A DNA stretch of 64,000 bases, from positions 3,283,501 through 3,347,500 of the forward strand of contig JAYKKT010000040.1 of the NCBI GenBank assembly GCA_036023115.1, read 5' to 3'. Both the position numbers and the translations under genes were made by a program. Source of the DNA: Brasenia schreberi (taxonomy: Eukaryota; Streptophyta; Magnoliopsida; Nymphaeales; Cabombaceae). The notes below the pieces were generated by a model that was not told the origin of the DNA, made no database searches, and was given only the letters and a program-made list of their open reading frames with translations. This document shows, in pieces, positions 25,414 to 37,898 of this stretch (the stretch's first letter is position 1; each line of letters starts with the position of its first letter).

Positions 25414-25417
<4 letters not shown>

Positions 25418-25465
<48 letters not shown>

Positions 25466-25466
25466 G
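25418..25466. repeat. Compound microsatellite (AT)n(AG)n
   Basis: About 13 AT units followed by about 11 AG units, directly abutting a foldback MITE. Confidence 0.9.
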
Positions 25467-25650
25467 TGAGCAATTAGCACACTAATGCTGCTCACATAAC
25501 TCACTTATGTTCGATTATTATTTTTTAGAAGTGTGAATACAATAACAATGCTCTTTATATTTCTTCAAATCATCTTACAAACATCTTAAATTATATTTAT
25601 ACCACCAAAAAAACAATAATGAGTGAACCTCGGTTGACATATCATAAGTG
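25467..25650. mobile_element. Foldback MITE, copy a
   Basis: The left arm (about 25501-25540) and right arm (about 25592-25625) are imperfect reverse complements (TCACTTATG... against a right arm ending ...AATAATGAGTGA), enclosing an AT-rich loop. The interior words are shared with copies b-d. There is no coding capacity. Confidence 0.6.
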
Positions 25651-25667
25651 TGCAGGATCGGGTTTCT

Positions 25668-25679
25668 CTCTCTATATAT

Positions 25680-25724
<45 letters not shown>

Positions 25725-25787
25725 CATATATATATATATATACATACATATATATATATATATACATACATATATATATATATATAT

Positions 25788-25830
<43 letters not shown>
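25668..25830. repeat. (TA)n array punctuated by CATACA
   Basis: About 160 bp of TA units interrupted five times by CATACA, starting at 25683, 25721, 25743, 25765 and 25791. The 22-bp spacing seen twice suggests growth by duplication of an interrupted unit. Confidence 0.9.
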
Positions 25831-25833
<3 letters not shown>

Positions 25834-25904
25834 GTAATGTGGATATATAATATATATTTTTGCCATGAAAAGTTTATAGATAAGGGATGAGCCAATGGGG
25901 AGTA

Positions 25905-26005
25905 CGCTTACTTTGGCCGCTTGGCTTCAAAAAGGTGAGCTTTTGTGCTGGATGAGACAGGGTGGCCATGCATGTTGCTGGGTTCGACCCGTCCTTCTCA
26001 ATTAT
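25905..26005 (+). mobile_element. tRNA-derived SINE-like fragment
   Basis: It contains a B-box-like GGGTTCGACCC at 25980-25990, preceded about 65 bp upstream by TGGCCGCTTGGC, an A-box-like word. The flanks do not fold as a tRNA, so a SINE head or decayed tRNA copy is more likely than a tRNA gene. Confidence 0.4.
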
Positions 26006-26012
26006 AATACGT

Positions 26013-26102
26013 ACCCATAAAGGTAAGGATTGTGAAGTTTAAACGATTTGAGACTCGACCCATAAAGGTAAGGATTGTGATGCTTAAACGATTCGAGACT
26101 CG
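26013..26102. repeat. Tandem duplication, 45-bp unit
   Basis: Two adjacent copies beginning ACCCATAAAGGTAAGGATTG (26013 and 26058), differing at about three or four positions. Confidence 0.9.
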
Positions 26103-26874
26103 ATGAAACTAAAAGAAAACCTTTCAATATGACTGATAAACGAGTCAAACGAACCGAACAACCTTGCTCAACCTTTTTAGTAGGTCTGGTAGACGAACCA
26201 AACAACCATTGTTTGTTATTAAACTCGTCTTAATACCATGTTCGTGTTCATCTCACATGGTTCAATGAGCCGAACATGAACAAGCTAGGGACAAGCCGAG
26301 CTTAGAAAAATTGCGAGCAGCTGGTTCATTTACAAGCCGTAACACTAAGTGGTTTATTATTACAATTCCTTTCAAGGCTTTAATCTACCTTTTTTTAAAG
26401 TATTGACCATTCCATTTTCGCATCTTTTTTTTACAATTCAACTTGATCTAATTGTTTAAACATGTGTTGCTCTCATCTTATCTTTTATTAATGTTAAACT
26501 AAGTTCATCTCTACCTGTCTCACTCCAAATGCACCTTTTTCTCACCTAATCATACATCTACCCTCGGGTGGACTCTTTAAGTGAGATACATTTGTATTTT
26601 AGGTGAGGCACACTTGTATTTTGTATTCATTCTACTTTTTTATATACAATGATAGACTCAAGAATTTTTAAATGATTTCGGATAAAGTACATGTCTCACT
26701 TTCCACTAAAGTGGGCCCACCACTGTATCTACCACTTAAATTTCCATTTTAAGTTAAATCAGAATGCCTGTTATCCTCTACTTCATGCCTAAGTTCACTA
26801 TCATAAGTTGAATAAAGATGAAGGAGAAGAGTCAGTTGATAGTTCCAGCAGGGTGCTCTAGCATCCTTGCTGCT

Positions 26875-26965
26875 GATGCGGAGTTTCACTCCCAAAGGGT
26901 GCATGTGTGGGTGGGTGTGTTAGCCTGTGGCCTCCTCTTGTAACCAAAAAAACAAAAACAAAAGA
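26875..26965 (+). mobile_element. Retroposon 3' end with A-rich tail
   Basis: GGGTGCATGTGTGGGTGG, a GTGTGTTAG-type word and CTTGTAACC lead into an A-rich tail. The same arrangement recurs at 35012-35066 and 37520-37587, which suggests a poly(A) SINE/LINE family. Confidence 0.5.
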
Positions 26966-27007
26966 GGTTTCGTGTGAAAAGAAATATTTGTTTGATCGAT
27001 AAAACTA

Positions 27008-27094
27008 CCAATGGCACATGATAGGGCTATGTGGAAACAAAGAATCCATGTAGCCGACCCCGTCTAGTATGGGAAAAAGTTTAGTTATTGTTGT
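27008..27094 (+). mobile_element. Au-SINE/RTE-LINE-like 3' tail
   Basis: The segment from TGGCACATGATAGGG through CATGTAGCCGACCCC to TTGTTGTTG closely matches the reverse strand of 63163-63256, so the two are copies of one family. Confidence 0.65.
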
Positions 27095-27750
27095 TGATAA
27101 AACTATCAACCCATGGTCTTTCTCCCTAAGCTCACATTGTGAATTTTGTGAAAGAAAAAAGGAAATCAGAACGTCTAAGTTCATGATCCAAAGAATGAAT
27201 ATCAGTAGGTTGAATAATACTTGAAGCAGAGTTTAATACTCTCAATTAGGTACTGGTTTGACTAGATCCACTCCAAAAGCTTAATTTACCAATAAAAAGA
27301 GGGACGTACGTAAGAAAGGAGACCTACAAAAGTTCATCAAGTATTATTGGTAATAAAAGTAATAGAGGTTTTCTTAGAATCGATAATAAAGTATTTTTGC
27401 TTTTTGAATTTAAATATCAATCATATTTATCATTTATAATTAATGATTGAGATATGTTTAAATATATTATCAATTAAATTATAATGTCTTTTTTTGTTCT
27501 TCCTTCCTCCAAAAAAAGTTTGATTGGCTACTTGATGCATCCAGTAAGTGCTATCAGTTCCGATCCATTGGAACAACTCGATGAATTAGTTGATCCTTTT
27601 AGAAGGCCTTAATGACCATAGATAGAATCAATCCAATTTTGATTGTTCACCGACTAGTTGTACCTACTGTTTCTTTGTTGTTGGGGGGTGGGGTTAATAT
27701 CAGGAATGCAGTTCATCCAAGGAAGTATCAACGGTGCCAACATATATCAT

Positions 27751-27751
<1 letters not shown>

Positions 27752-27836
<85 letters not shown>
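27752..27836. repeat. Compound microsatellite (CT)n(TA)n
   Basis: About 25 CT units followed by about 17 TA units, abutting foldback MITE copy b. Confidence 0.95.
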
Positions 27837-27838
<2 letters not shown>

Positions 27839-27849
27839 AAAACTAGATT

Positions 27850-27985
27850 ATGTCTACCTCTAATATGCTTACTCATTATATTTTGGTGGCATAAAGATAA
27901 TTTAAATTGTTTTTAAGAGTTTTAAAAAAATGAAGGATAATGTTAATACATTCATGCTCTAAAAAAGAATGAGCACATATTAGTG
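27850..27985. mobile_element. Foldback MITE, copy b
   Basis: Left arm ACTCATTATATTTTGGTGGC (from 27871) pairs imperfectly with a right arm ending AAAAAAGAATGAGC (to 27974). It is the same family as copies a, c and d. Confidence 0.6.
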
Positions 27986-28009
27986 AACAACATCAATGAT
28001 AGGCAAGAT

Positions 28010-28011
<2 letters not shown>

Positions 28012-28093
<82 letters not shown>
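28012..28093. repeat. Compound microsatellite (CT)n(TA)n
   Basis: About 15 CT units followed by about 25 TA units; it lies between foldback MITE copies b and c. Confidence 0.95.
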
Positions 28094-28094
<1 letters not shown>

Positions 28095-28097
<3 letters not shown>

Positions 28098-28262
28098 GAG
28101 CAACATCAATGGTAGGGAGAATCCTGCACACCACAACATTGTCCACCTAATGCATTTAGGTGGTATGAGCATAATAATGATATCTTTTGTACATTTTTAA
28201 AACCCTTAAAAAGATTTTAAATTATACTCATGTTACTCGAATGTGACACATAGGCATGATCC
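28095..28262. mobile_element. Foldback MITE, copy c, with a 21-bp palindrome
   Basis: Left-arm TGGTATGAGCATAAT pairs with right-arm ATTATACTCATGTTA. At 28143-28163 CCACCTAA and TTAGGTGG form a perfect inverted repeat around five bases. Confidence 0.6.
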
Positions 28263-28263
28263 A

Positions 28264-28282
28264 TTTATATATATATATATAT

Positions 28283-28333
<51 letters not shown>

Positions 28334-28346
28334 TATGTATAGAGAG
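28264..28346. repeat. (TA)n microsatellite with short GA edge
   Basis: TA units with a single GATA interruption, ending in a short ATAGAGAGA edge. Confidence 0.9.
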
Positions 28347-28495
28347 AAAAAAAATTAGTAAATTCTTACATAATTAGATGCTTAAAAAACTCTTAGATCT
28401 CAACTGTCTAATCTTGATATTCGGCAGTTGAAATTTAAAATTCAAAAGTTGAAATCCTTAAGTATTTTTAAGCAAGGATGAGTGCTCACATGGAC

Positions 28496-28497
<2 letters not shown>

Positions 28498-28566
<69 letters not shown>

Positions 28567-28575
28567 TAGATATAT
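28498..28575. repeat. Compound microsatellite (CT)n(TA)n
   Basis: About 18 CT units followed by about 15 TA units and a GATAGATA edge. Confidence 0.95.
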
Positions 28576-29909
28576 ATACCAATCCAGCTAGGTGTTTGAC
28601 TATGCAGTTGGTTAACCATCACCGACAGATGTCCAGCAGACATTTTTCAAATTTTTGGAGACATGTTGCCAACCAGCTTTATGGCAAGTCACACCCTAAA
28701 AGGGATAACACACTAAAAGCATTTGCACACTGGAGCCGACCCCAGTATTAATTGCTACCAACCTACTCAGATTCAATAGTCAGTTGCATATTTTATAGTG
28801 ATTTCATGTTTGTCGGTGATGGCAGTACTTGGGTTCAATTATTTGAATTGAATTTGCGAATAAAGGGTTTCAAATTAACATACTTTGAATTTTAAAATAT
28901 CATTGAGTTAGAATTGGGTATGGGTCGCCATGTATCCGTACAGTTACTCTAACGGTTAAAAAAATGAAATCGTGTTACCCACCCTCGTGGTTAGTGAGAA
29001 GTGGGTGCGGACACGAAACTGAGGTTTTGGTATGGGGGCAGGTATTAATTATACCGGTCCCTCACTCGTCCCATTGCATCCCTATCTGTGTCGTGTCATT
29101 TCACGTTCACGTGAGACCATCGGGTCATAATGCGTGGACACGAAACTGGACTTAAGTTTGTATCTGCATCAAGTGTAGTGGGTTTCGCTTCTGGTTGTGA
29201 CCCACAAAAAAAATAACTAGTGGTGATAATGTATTAGGCGCAAATGATTGATTAATTAGGTTTTCTTTTTTAATACTTTTTCTTTCGTATAAAAAAAACA
29301 AGAACCTCCTACGAGACATGACGGATTTTAACCAGTCCGGTGGTTCCAAGCAGAACCGGGATCAGGCCCAGAACCGGAGACCATCAGATTCAGTTCTGAT
29401 TTTACCTTTTATAAAACTGTAAGCGGAACTAAACCGAATAACTGGTGGTTTCAAGCTGTTGGTTTCGATATTTTAATTTTTTTTTATAATTTGAAAATAT
29501 AATTACTGAATAACTAAAACGAAAACCGTTATATCTTGCCATCAAATAAAGCAGAGGTGTGATGAGTTTGAGAATGTTCAATTGGGTGTCGGTAACAATC
29601 TTTCCGCAGTTGTACTAACAATCAAGCACGCATATGCACGCATAGAAGGAAACTCTTCTCACAATTCCTGTAAGTTGCCATTCATTTATTTCCTTCACTT
29701 ACTGCAGTTCCGGCCATTCTTGAGCTCATGTCCTCCGGAATTCTGCTTATTCATTCGTTTCCTCGGGGCAAACTACCTAGAATTGCTCATCCAGAGATTT
29801 TGTCAGGTGGCTGCAGACATATCAGCAAACAGTGTTGCATGTAGCACATTTTTCTGCTTTAAAACACTACACCAAGTCATCTGAATAACTCGAACTCTTA
29901 CCTTTCACA

Positions 29910-29962
29910 AAGAATCCATGCAGCCGTCCTCACTTAGCGTGGGGAAAGGCTTGGTTTTGGTA
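29910..29962 (+). mobile_element. Au-SINE/RTE-like tail, diverged
   Basis: AAGAATCCATGCAGCCGTCC followed by a TTAGCGTGGGGAAAGGCTTGG word has the same architecture as the other tails but lacks clean TTG repeats. Confidence 0.45.
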
Positions 29963-30697
29963 TGTCTCACAAAGGCACGACAGTTCGAAATCCTACATCT
30001 GGTTTTGTTAACAAGTTTCTGTTGATGATTGATTTCACTCTTCTTGTTTACCACAGAGGATTGTATGTATAAGAATGGGAGAATTGCTGCTTAAGAGTTC
30101 AAACTTCAAATGGAACGTATAACTCATTGAAAAATCTACCGGCACCTCGAAGAGATTGTAAAGCTTAAATGCAGATGCCATGGAAATATGTAGCTTTGGA
30201 AGGTTAGTTGGTCTGCTATCAGAAGGCTTCTGGGGCCTTAGAATCAGCCGTGTCTTCAGCAAGAGTGTTAGTGTAAGACTCACGCCAAAACCATATGCAA
30301 GCACTCTCGAATAGTACATGTTTTAAATGAGAATTTCAGTAGCTGCTTCATTCCAAAGCAGTAAAATCTCTTCAAGGAAACCAATTGCATTTTATATATT
30401 TAATTATCTGTTTTAATATGCAATGTAGTACCCCACAAAGACACAAAACCAATAATCTTTTACGATGTGCCGGAGGAGTTTTGGGCAGCCGATCGCTCGC
30501 ATCTGTAAAAAATGTCTATAGCAAAACAGCAAACACTGGGGGCCTGGGGCAGATGTATGGTCATACAAGGTTCTTTTTGAAAAAAATGAGATTGAAAGAG
30601 ATGATAAAGCATTTCAGGTAGTTTCCGCATATAGAAGGACATAAATTAAAGATCCAAGAGGATGGATAGAAATGTGAACTACAATTAATGCTGTGGA

Positions 30698-31004
30698 TAG
30701 ACATGGCCGGATTAATGGAACCGGCCTGGCATTCAAACCTAAACCAGGTCCGGGACACTCCAGTTCGGTTATGGTTCTTCCTCCCATAGAATAGAGTTTG
30801 AATTGGCAGTTCAAGTCTATATTTATATTTATATTTTTTAAAATTGTGATTAATTTTCTTTTGGATCAAAGCACGGCCCTAACCGAAACAAGTGGTTATG
30901 AAGTTACAGTCTGGTTAAGGTTCATGATCCTGAGCAAACTGGAACTGGCGGTTCTCCATTTACTGAAACTTGGTTGTGCTTTTCTGGGTCGGAACACATG
31001 CCTA
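30698..31004. mobile_element. Degenerate hAT-type MITE (TAGACATGG family)
   Basis: It starts TAGACATGG and ends near ACATGCCTA, one change from the family end, with an AACCGG-rich interior. No target duplication is detectable, so the ends are tentative. Confidence 0.5.
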
Positions 31005-33194
31005 ACGATCACTAATTGAGACCTTATATCGATTATGGTGATGTGGTTGATGCAACCCAAACTGCATCAATATAGGATCAATAATTATTGGTAACACGGT
31101 GACAAAAAATAATTTCTTTTTAAAGAAACTAATTTTGAAATTGAGGGCTCACCATTGAAAGCATTTAAACCGTTATAAGCGGATTCACTATGTGTGTGGT
31201 GGTGGTGGTGGTGATGGTAGGGGGGGAGATATTTGTTGTTTAGTCTATGATATTTAATCAACTTAATTTTCTGCTGTTTGAAATGCAATCTTTTCAGGAT
31301 CATGCAGGTTACAAGTTTTGTAACACTGGTAACAAATAAGGAGGTCTGATTGACTATGAGATTGGATCCACGTGATTGGATTGGCACATGGAGAGGCATA
31401 CATGTAGTTAATACCATTTTAATACTAGATTGGATCTGGCTTCAATCCAATATCCGAGTAAAATATGCATTAAAGAAAGCACTGTTTGGTGGCCATGATC
31501 TAATGTTTTGGCTTCTATATATGGGAATGGAGTGTATGATAATTTAGGATCAGACGCCTCACCAGCATCTCATAATTGGATCTGGGTTGGATCTCCTAGG
31601 CCTGTTCCATACCACCATGTTTAGGTGAACTGAAGGTGTGCTTGATTCACAGTATCATGTGGGTCAGATCTGCCATTTTAGGAACTATGGTACCAAGTCC
31701 ACATGACGAACTAAATGAGAAACCGGACAGGTGCCATGAAACTACAGTTTCATGAGACTATTTTGGCTTAAAAAATCGTGGCTCATGTCAAGGGTTGTTC
31801 CACAAACGTTGATACCGTTGTTACCAACTTCTGCCTTCTCTTTGTTGTGTTTGATGCCTACCTCTTTTTCTCTCTCTACATTCAACGCCACTCTCTTTCA
31901 CCGGTGTCGCTGTCTTCCGCCTGACGCCGCTTTTTTTTTGTCTCAATACTGTTCTTTCCGACGAGTTTCAGGCGAAGCAAGCTCCTTGTAGATGAGGTTG
32001 ATCGGAAGAAATTTATGAACACACTTGAAAGGAGACTCTTCTACGTTTCGTTGTTCAAGATTTATTGCAGCTTCGCCGGGCTCTGCAATTTCGGGTCTCC
32101 TGGTTGCACCATCAAGGCTAGCATTCTCGCTCTCTAGCATTGTACCGTGTTGGAAATTCTCTTTTGGACATCAAAACTAATGTGTTTTATCTAAGTGCCT
32201 TCCATCAAGAATTTTCAGTTTTTAGGACGAAATGTAGGTGCGTTACTTGAAGATAGATGTATGAAATAATTTTTGTGCTCCATTGACTTAGATCCCTTAG
32301 TTGAAGATAGTTTGTGAAAATCATGCTTCTTGTTCGTTTAGTTTTTTTGTTGGGAATTACTTGTTAACGGTACAAAGTGATTATGAGCAAATCAAACATG
32401 AAACTATGGTTGTCAGTTTAATCAAACATGAAACATTGATGGTTCCTACGAGGATTTCTAGTACCATATGAGGCTGGAACTGTAGTTTAAGTACCAAAGA
32501 CCTAGTACCATAAATTAAACACACTCTAAGAGAGCCGCTTAAAGTTAGCCCCAGCCTTGGGTGGATTGCAAGTACTTGAAGAACCGTTCTGAGATGTGAG
32601 AGGAGAACAAGAGGCTCCTTCAATGAGCCTGCCATACTGCAAAGCAAAACACCCACAAACAAAATTGATACGCACACTCCTACTAAAATGTGAAAATTAC
32701 CTCGATGCTCTTGATCTTATGGAACTATCTTTTCCTCTCATTATGGGTTCTCACCTTACCATCATCCCATGCCATTTCTCTCATGACCCATGACCTTAAG
32801 CTAAATCTAATGCACGATATTTTACCACCCATTGTCCTATAGTGCTTCAAATTCTATCAGAAAAAAAATAGGAGAACAAGAAGAGGAAAAGGAGAGGTAC
32901 CTTAAGCAATATGTCGTCGAACCGTCTAGCTGTATATATTCTCCACCGACATCGACAAGTGGGTACCGGAAAACCATCGTCACCCATTATATTTGCTTCC
33001 GTGAGTGCATGTATAAAGTGTAAGCAACTTGAGTTACGTACCATCTAGCTGATCTTACGCTCTTATACCTAACAACGTCAAACCAACAAATTGTGAGATT
33101 CAATCATGGTACAAGCTAAACGTAAATAGAGTGATGTATGTGTATATACATATATATATATATATATATATAATGTAGAGTGATTGGATCATAC

Positions 33195-33345
33195 TCACCT
33201 TTGATGTTGCTCACTCATTGCTTTTGGGTGACATGAGCGTAATAACAATGTCTTTCGTACTTTTTAAATCATTTAAGATTTTTAAATTACACGCATGCTA
33301 TCCAAAAGAAATGATGTGTATGAGTGGCATGTGAGAGGTGGACAC
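33195..33345. mobile_element. Foldback MITE, copy d
   Basis: CACTCATTGCTTTTGGGTGA on the left (from about 33211) pairs with a right arm containing CCAAAAGAAATGATG and ending GTATGAGTG (to about 33327). The loop word GTACTTTTTAAATC is close to one in copy c. Confidence 0.65.
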
Positions 33346-33358
33346 GATATGGTTTGTC

Positions 33359-33361
<3 letters not shown>

Positions 33362-33425
<64 letters not shown>
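33362..33425. repeat. (TA)n microsatellite
   Basis: About 31 uninterrupted TA units. A shorter TA run is at 33146-33171. Confidence 0.95.
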
Positions 33426-33430
<5 letters not shown>

Positions 33431-33599
33431 GAGTGTGAGTTGTTAGATTTTAACACATGCTAGAATATATATATACGAATCCTTATTGCTTTTTCAAAAC
33501 ACAATATTTGCATTTTACTTTATTTAAATCATCTATCTTTTCAATTGAACATATGATTTAGCATGTATGAGAACATAGGTGTAGTGGCTATCTCCCACT

Positions 33600-33736
<137 letters not shown>

Positions 33737-34614
33737 AAGTTGTCAACGTTTTTTTTTAGGTCCTTTATTTTCCAATAAAAGCTTGCAGAAGAGGGAACAG
33801 CTTCATGTGGGCAGCATAAACTGAGTCACTCACCTTCCCAAATTTGTTTTATAATTCATTTGTGGCTGGGTTTGATGCTGCACGAGACCAGCCTTGCCAT
33901 GTGCTTGCATGCGGGCCACTACGGGCCGAGCCTGATTAAATAATGACCAGCCTCTGATCTATAGCATTTGACCAGAGACACGACACAGGAACCAAAACTT
34001 GGTTTTTGTTTCGTTTCTTGAGAGTAATGAACATGGCAAAATGGGTCTCACCCAGGTCCGGAGCAGTTCGGCCTACCCAACAAAGGTTAGTCTTTCATGC
34101 TCAAGAAAGATGAGCAGTTTCGACGAGTAATAAATCGAAAGAAAGCACAATATTCTCCATTAGCATCTCATATTGACCCGTTAATGCGAATTAAATTGGA
34201 TTATATGGCACATATGATAAATATTATGGTTCGTGGCAGGACCCAGCATCATATCACAGATCATAAGTGTATCATACATACTACAAGAGCATATCATACA
34301 GTATTATAGCAAATTTATGAGATTTTCTCAAAATGTTTTCGAAAAAATTACGAACTTTTCGATATGGATCACAATTGTATCATATATTTGGACCTTTGTG
34401 ATACAAATTGCATATAGACACTTACTGGATCTCATGAAATTTGAATCCTCATTAGAAAAACCACTCCATGGTTGTGAAGGGCCCAGGACTCCACTGTGCA
34501 CCCACATACCATGCCAAGGACAAGGAGAAAGCCCATCCGGAAATGGGTCAAACCCATCACCAAGTTAATGGGCAACTCCAAATTTCCTCAACTCTCAAAG
34601 CACCTACAGCTTAT

Positions 34615-34650
34615 ATTCTTCTTCTTCTTCTTCTTTTTCTTCTTCTTTTT
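34615..34650. repeat. (TTC)n run
   Basis: Short imperfect TTC triplet repeat. Confidence 0.85.
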
Positions 34651-35011
34651 GATACAGTTTCGATTTTGAAACTTTGACCAATTGTGGGTGCACGTCATTC
34701 GATGCCAAGGTATCTACTTGGTATGAGTCTAGATCCAATGTCAAAGTGCTGATCCACAGACCGATCTGCGGGACCGAGTCGCCCTAAAAGATTGAAAAGG
34801 CTTAGTCCTGTCCTCTTTAAGCAATCAAAAAGGTTTGGATGGTGCACCCGGACCGAACCCACAGAAAAAGTGATGCACATTATCCACCAATATCAGCTTT
34901 TTATCAATCATTTTCTTATCCTTGTGCTCAAGTCGTCCTTTTGTTATTGGCCTCAATCAACTGATTCGGATCAAAGCAGTATGTTCTCGAATCAGTGCAG
35001 GTCCATGAGGA

Positions 35012-35066
35012 GGAAAAGAGATGTGGGTGTTAGGCTTTGGCCTTCTCTTGTAACAAAAAAAAAAAT
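35012..35066 (+). mobile_element. Retroposon 3' end with A tail
   Basis: GATGTGGGTGTTAGGCTTTGG, then CCTTCTCTTGTAAC and an A run. It is a relative of the 26.9 kb copy. Confidence 0.45.
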
Positions 35067-35619
35067 GGTTTGGTCTAACTGGCTGAATTGAACCGAACAA
35101 TTCGAAATCGTACCTTCTTTTTTTATTTTGTTTTGTATATATTCTCAAAATTGCAGTTTTCATATATTTTGATAGAGGGTCTTCTAAGGTGTATATGATA
35201 TAAGGTTTTAGAGGAATTAGACCTTATTTTTTTATGATCACATATCTAAGTTATATTATCCATCAAACTTGAAACCTAGTTAATGTTGTGAAACTATAAG
35301 CCTAATTTGAGTAAAAAACTTTGACATGAAAAGAGAGGTGAGTCACAAAAACTAGACCTAAGAATTTTGTACAAAAAGGCTTCTTTCTCTCGTGTTGCTA
35401 TATTGTCTCGTATGAAAACTCACATCAGTATCACTCACGAATCAAACACGAACTATAATTCTTCAAAACCATGTGTACGAGGCTAATAATTATAGTATCA
35501 AGAGGGCTTGACACTAGAAATCAAACACATCCCTAGGGATTTGTGATTGTAATTGATATGCCAAAGAGTTTTAAGGGAAGATGATCGTTGCCCACCGAGC
35601 CTACATGCGGATCTTGCTT

Positions 35620-35670
35620 ATGCATCGATGACGCCCGTGAGGTTCGAACCTCTAGCTATCATATGGTTTC
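35620..35670 (-). mobile_element. tRNA-derived SINE-like B box
   Basis: On the minus strand GAGGTTCGAACCTC is a near-perfect polymerase III B box. I could not fold a tRNA around it. Confidence 0.35.
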
Positions 35671-36190
35671 GCATGGGAGGAACTAAGTTGGAACCATCCT
35701 GGTGAGATCACCAAGCGTACACCAACCAAACCCCAAGAAAAAGCTCAAACAAAGGAATTGCTAGGGAATGATGACAACCACATTTTATTTTAGCAATTTT
35801 GCTCTCATCTGGGTAGCTTTGCTTATTATTATAGTCTTGTCATTTGATGTATCTGACCTAACTTAGCATAAAGAAAGGTTTGATTTTGGTTTCGGCGTCG
35901 AACCCACCGTTTCCTCAGCCTAGCAAACCTCACCCACTGCAACACGAATGTGAAGCTTCCTACAACAAGGCTCCTCCATCCTCAGCACTCTTTTCCTAAA
36001 CCAAATTATTTGCGTGGTACAAACCGCAGTGGCTCGTGACTGTTTCAACACCCAAAGCCATTTCCTTCCCAAGGTGACAAGAATTTATTATTTTAATAAG
36101 ACAACTTGACAAGACTTACTCTGGTACAGCACCTCCCCTTTAACACACAGACGAGCATGCGTGCACACACACATATATATAGATATATAA

Positions 36191-36408
36191 GAGAGGAGGA
36201 TGAAAAAAAACTATTTTAAAACCCATCACAACTATCCTTAATAAACGATTTGAATTGAAAAATAAGTGAAAAGTACATATGGCAACAATCAAGTACTTAC
36301 AAATAATATTTTTTTTACTTTTTTATTTTCAATCTCAATTATGCGTGACCCTTAATCCAATTATTAAGATTGATTTGAATGAAGTTATGAGTGATTTGCA
36401 TCCTCTAA

Positions 36409-36410
<2 letters not shown>
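36191..36410. repeat. Dispersed repeat, unit A
   Basis: About 220 bp, from the GAGAGAGGAGG edge to GTGATTTGCATCCTCTAAC, similar throughout to 36696-36907. It is followed by (TA)n then GAGAGA (36408-36455). Confidence 0.75.
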
Positions 36411-36447
<37 letters not shown>

Positions 36448-36661
36448 AGAGAGAACTCACTTATATAATTTTAACAATAAATAATTAAGATTTAAATTAA
36501 AAAATAAAAAAGTTATCAATATGAACCAAATATACTTGTAAAGGCATGTGTACTTTTTTTTGCTTCTTAATTTTGAATATCAAGAATCTATTTTAAAATT
36601 AAATGGTTGAAATTTGCTTCAATATAATAGTACCTTAAGTATAAAAGCTTTCTCTCTTTCT

Positions 36662-36664
36662 CTC

Positions 36665-36695
<31 letters not shown>

Positions 36696-36710
36696 TAGAG
36701 AGAGAAAGAA
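36662..36710. repeat. Palindromic compound microsatellite (CT)(TA)(GA)
   Basis: CTCTCT, then (TA)n, then AGAGAGAGAAAG: the full symmetrical form of the window's compound repeat. Confidence 0.85.
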
Positions 36711-36907
36711 TGCAAAAAGTCTTTTGAAACCCATCTCAACTATCCATTAACAAGCATGAACAATTGAAATTGGAAAACAAGTGAAAAGTACATACGAGGA
36801 CATGCAAAAATTACATCTACTTTTTAGCTTTTCTATTTTCAATCACTTAATCTAATAGTTAAAATTAGTTTGAATGGAATATACGAGTGATTTGCATCCT
36901 CTAACTT
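36696..36907. repeat. Dispersed repeat, unit B
   Basis: It shares CCCATC-CAACTATCC, AAGTGAAAAGTACATA and GAGTGATTTGCATCCTCTAA with unit A, in the same order, at about 75 to 80 per cent by eye. Confidence 0.75.
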
Positions 36908-37519
36908 TTGCTTAGAGAGAGGGAGAGAAAGAAAGAAGAAAAAAAAGACTCTCTCAACCATTTATATTTGATTCATATTGAGAGTCTCTCTCTCTATATA
37001 TATATTAATTAAAGGAAGCATGATGCACTTATAACTTATGTCATTCAATTTAAATTGACCACAAATTTGGTGCTTCACGATGATAATGTTTATAATATAT
37101 TATTGGTAATACAACGCCCAAACCAACGGGTTGTTGCCTTAGGCTCATTCAACATCAACAATAGGATTTGAGGAGAAGAAGTCGACGTGCAGTTTTTGCG
37201 TTTTAAATGTTCAACCCACTCATAGTTTGATTAAAAGGCGGCCCGTTCGTTCAAAACAATGAGCTTTGTGCCAATAAGGACTAACTTAGATTATATTGAA
37301 AGCGAAAACTGCATTTATTCAATGCTTGAACATCACATTCATTGTCTCAATCAGGGACATGTTTAGTTCACCGTTAAGATCAAAATCTGACCAACCAATC
37401 AATCAAACCAAAACCAAGTCTAATCCCATGCTAAAGAGGTAAAGTAATGTTGGAGTAATATGAAATTTAATCATTCAATGTGAAAGGCTCTTTGACGCCC
37501 ACTCGCAAGTGTCAAGTTC

Positions 37520-37587
37520 AGATGGGTGCATGTGTGCGTATGTGTGTTACAATTCGGATTTAATCCCATTTTAACCAAAAAAAATTG
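37520..37587 (+). mobile_element. Retroposon 3' end with A tail
   Basis: GATGGGTGCATGTGTGCGT, a TGTGTTAC word, and TTTTAACC leading into an A run. It shares its start with the 26.9 kb copy. Confidence 0.45.
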
Positions 37588-37898
37588 ATATATTTTGAAA
37601 GGAGGGATTGTTTTTCAAGATCACTTCCAGATGGGAAGCCCTTTCGTGAAGAGTCCTTGTCTTTCATTTTTCTTACCAAAAATGGAACTCAAGTTCTAGT
37701 AAAGTTGAATAATATAACAAACATGACATGAGATAACGAAGGAAAAATAAGAAAAAAACTAATTATTACACTAAACTGTATAATAAACAACGGAAATAAA
37801 TTGAAAAAGGAAAAATTGCAAAGCCCTAAATCCGTTACAACCTACAAAATTACATAAGGAAAATGAGAAATCGCCATCCACCAGAAATATACAACCGC

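Noticed and set aside
25575..25895. Open frames of alternating Ile and Tyr up to 106 codons
   Set aside because: They arise from TATA repeats on either strand.
35620..35670. A tRNA gene around GAGGTTCGAACCTC
   Set aside because: No acceptor or anticodon stem can be drawn at the proper spacing, so it is listed only as a SINE-like fragment.
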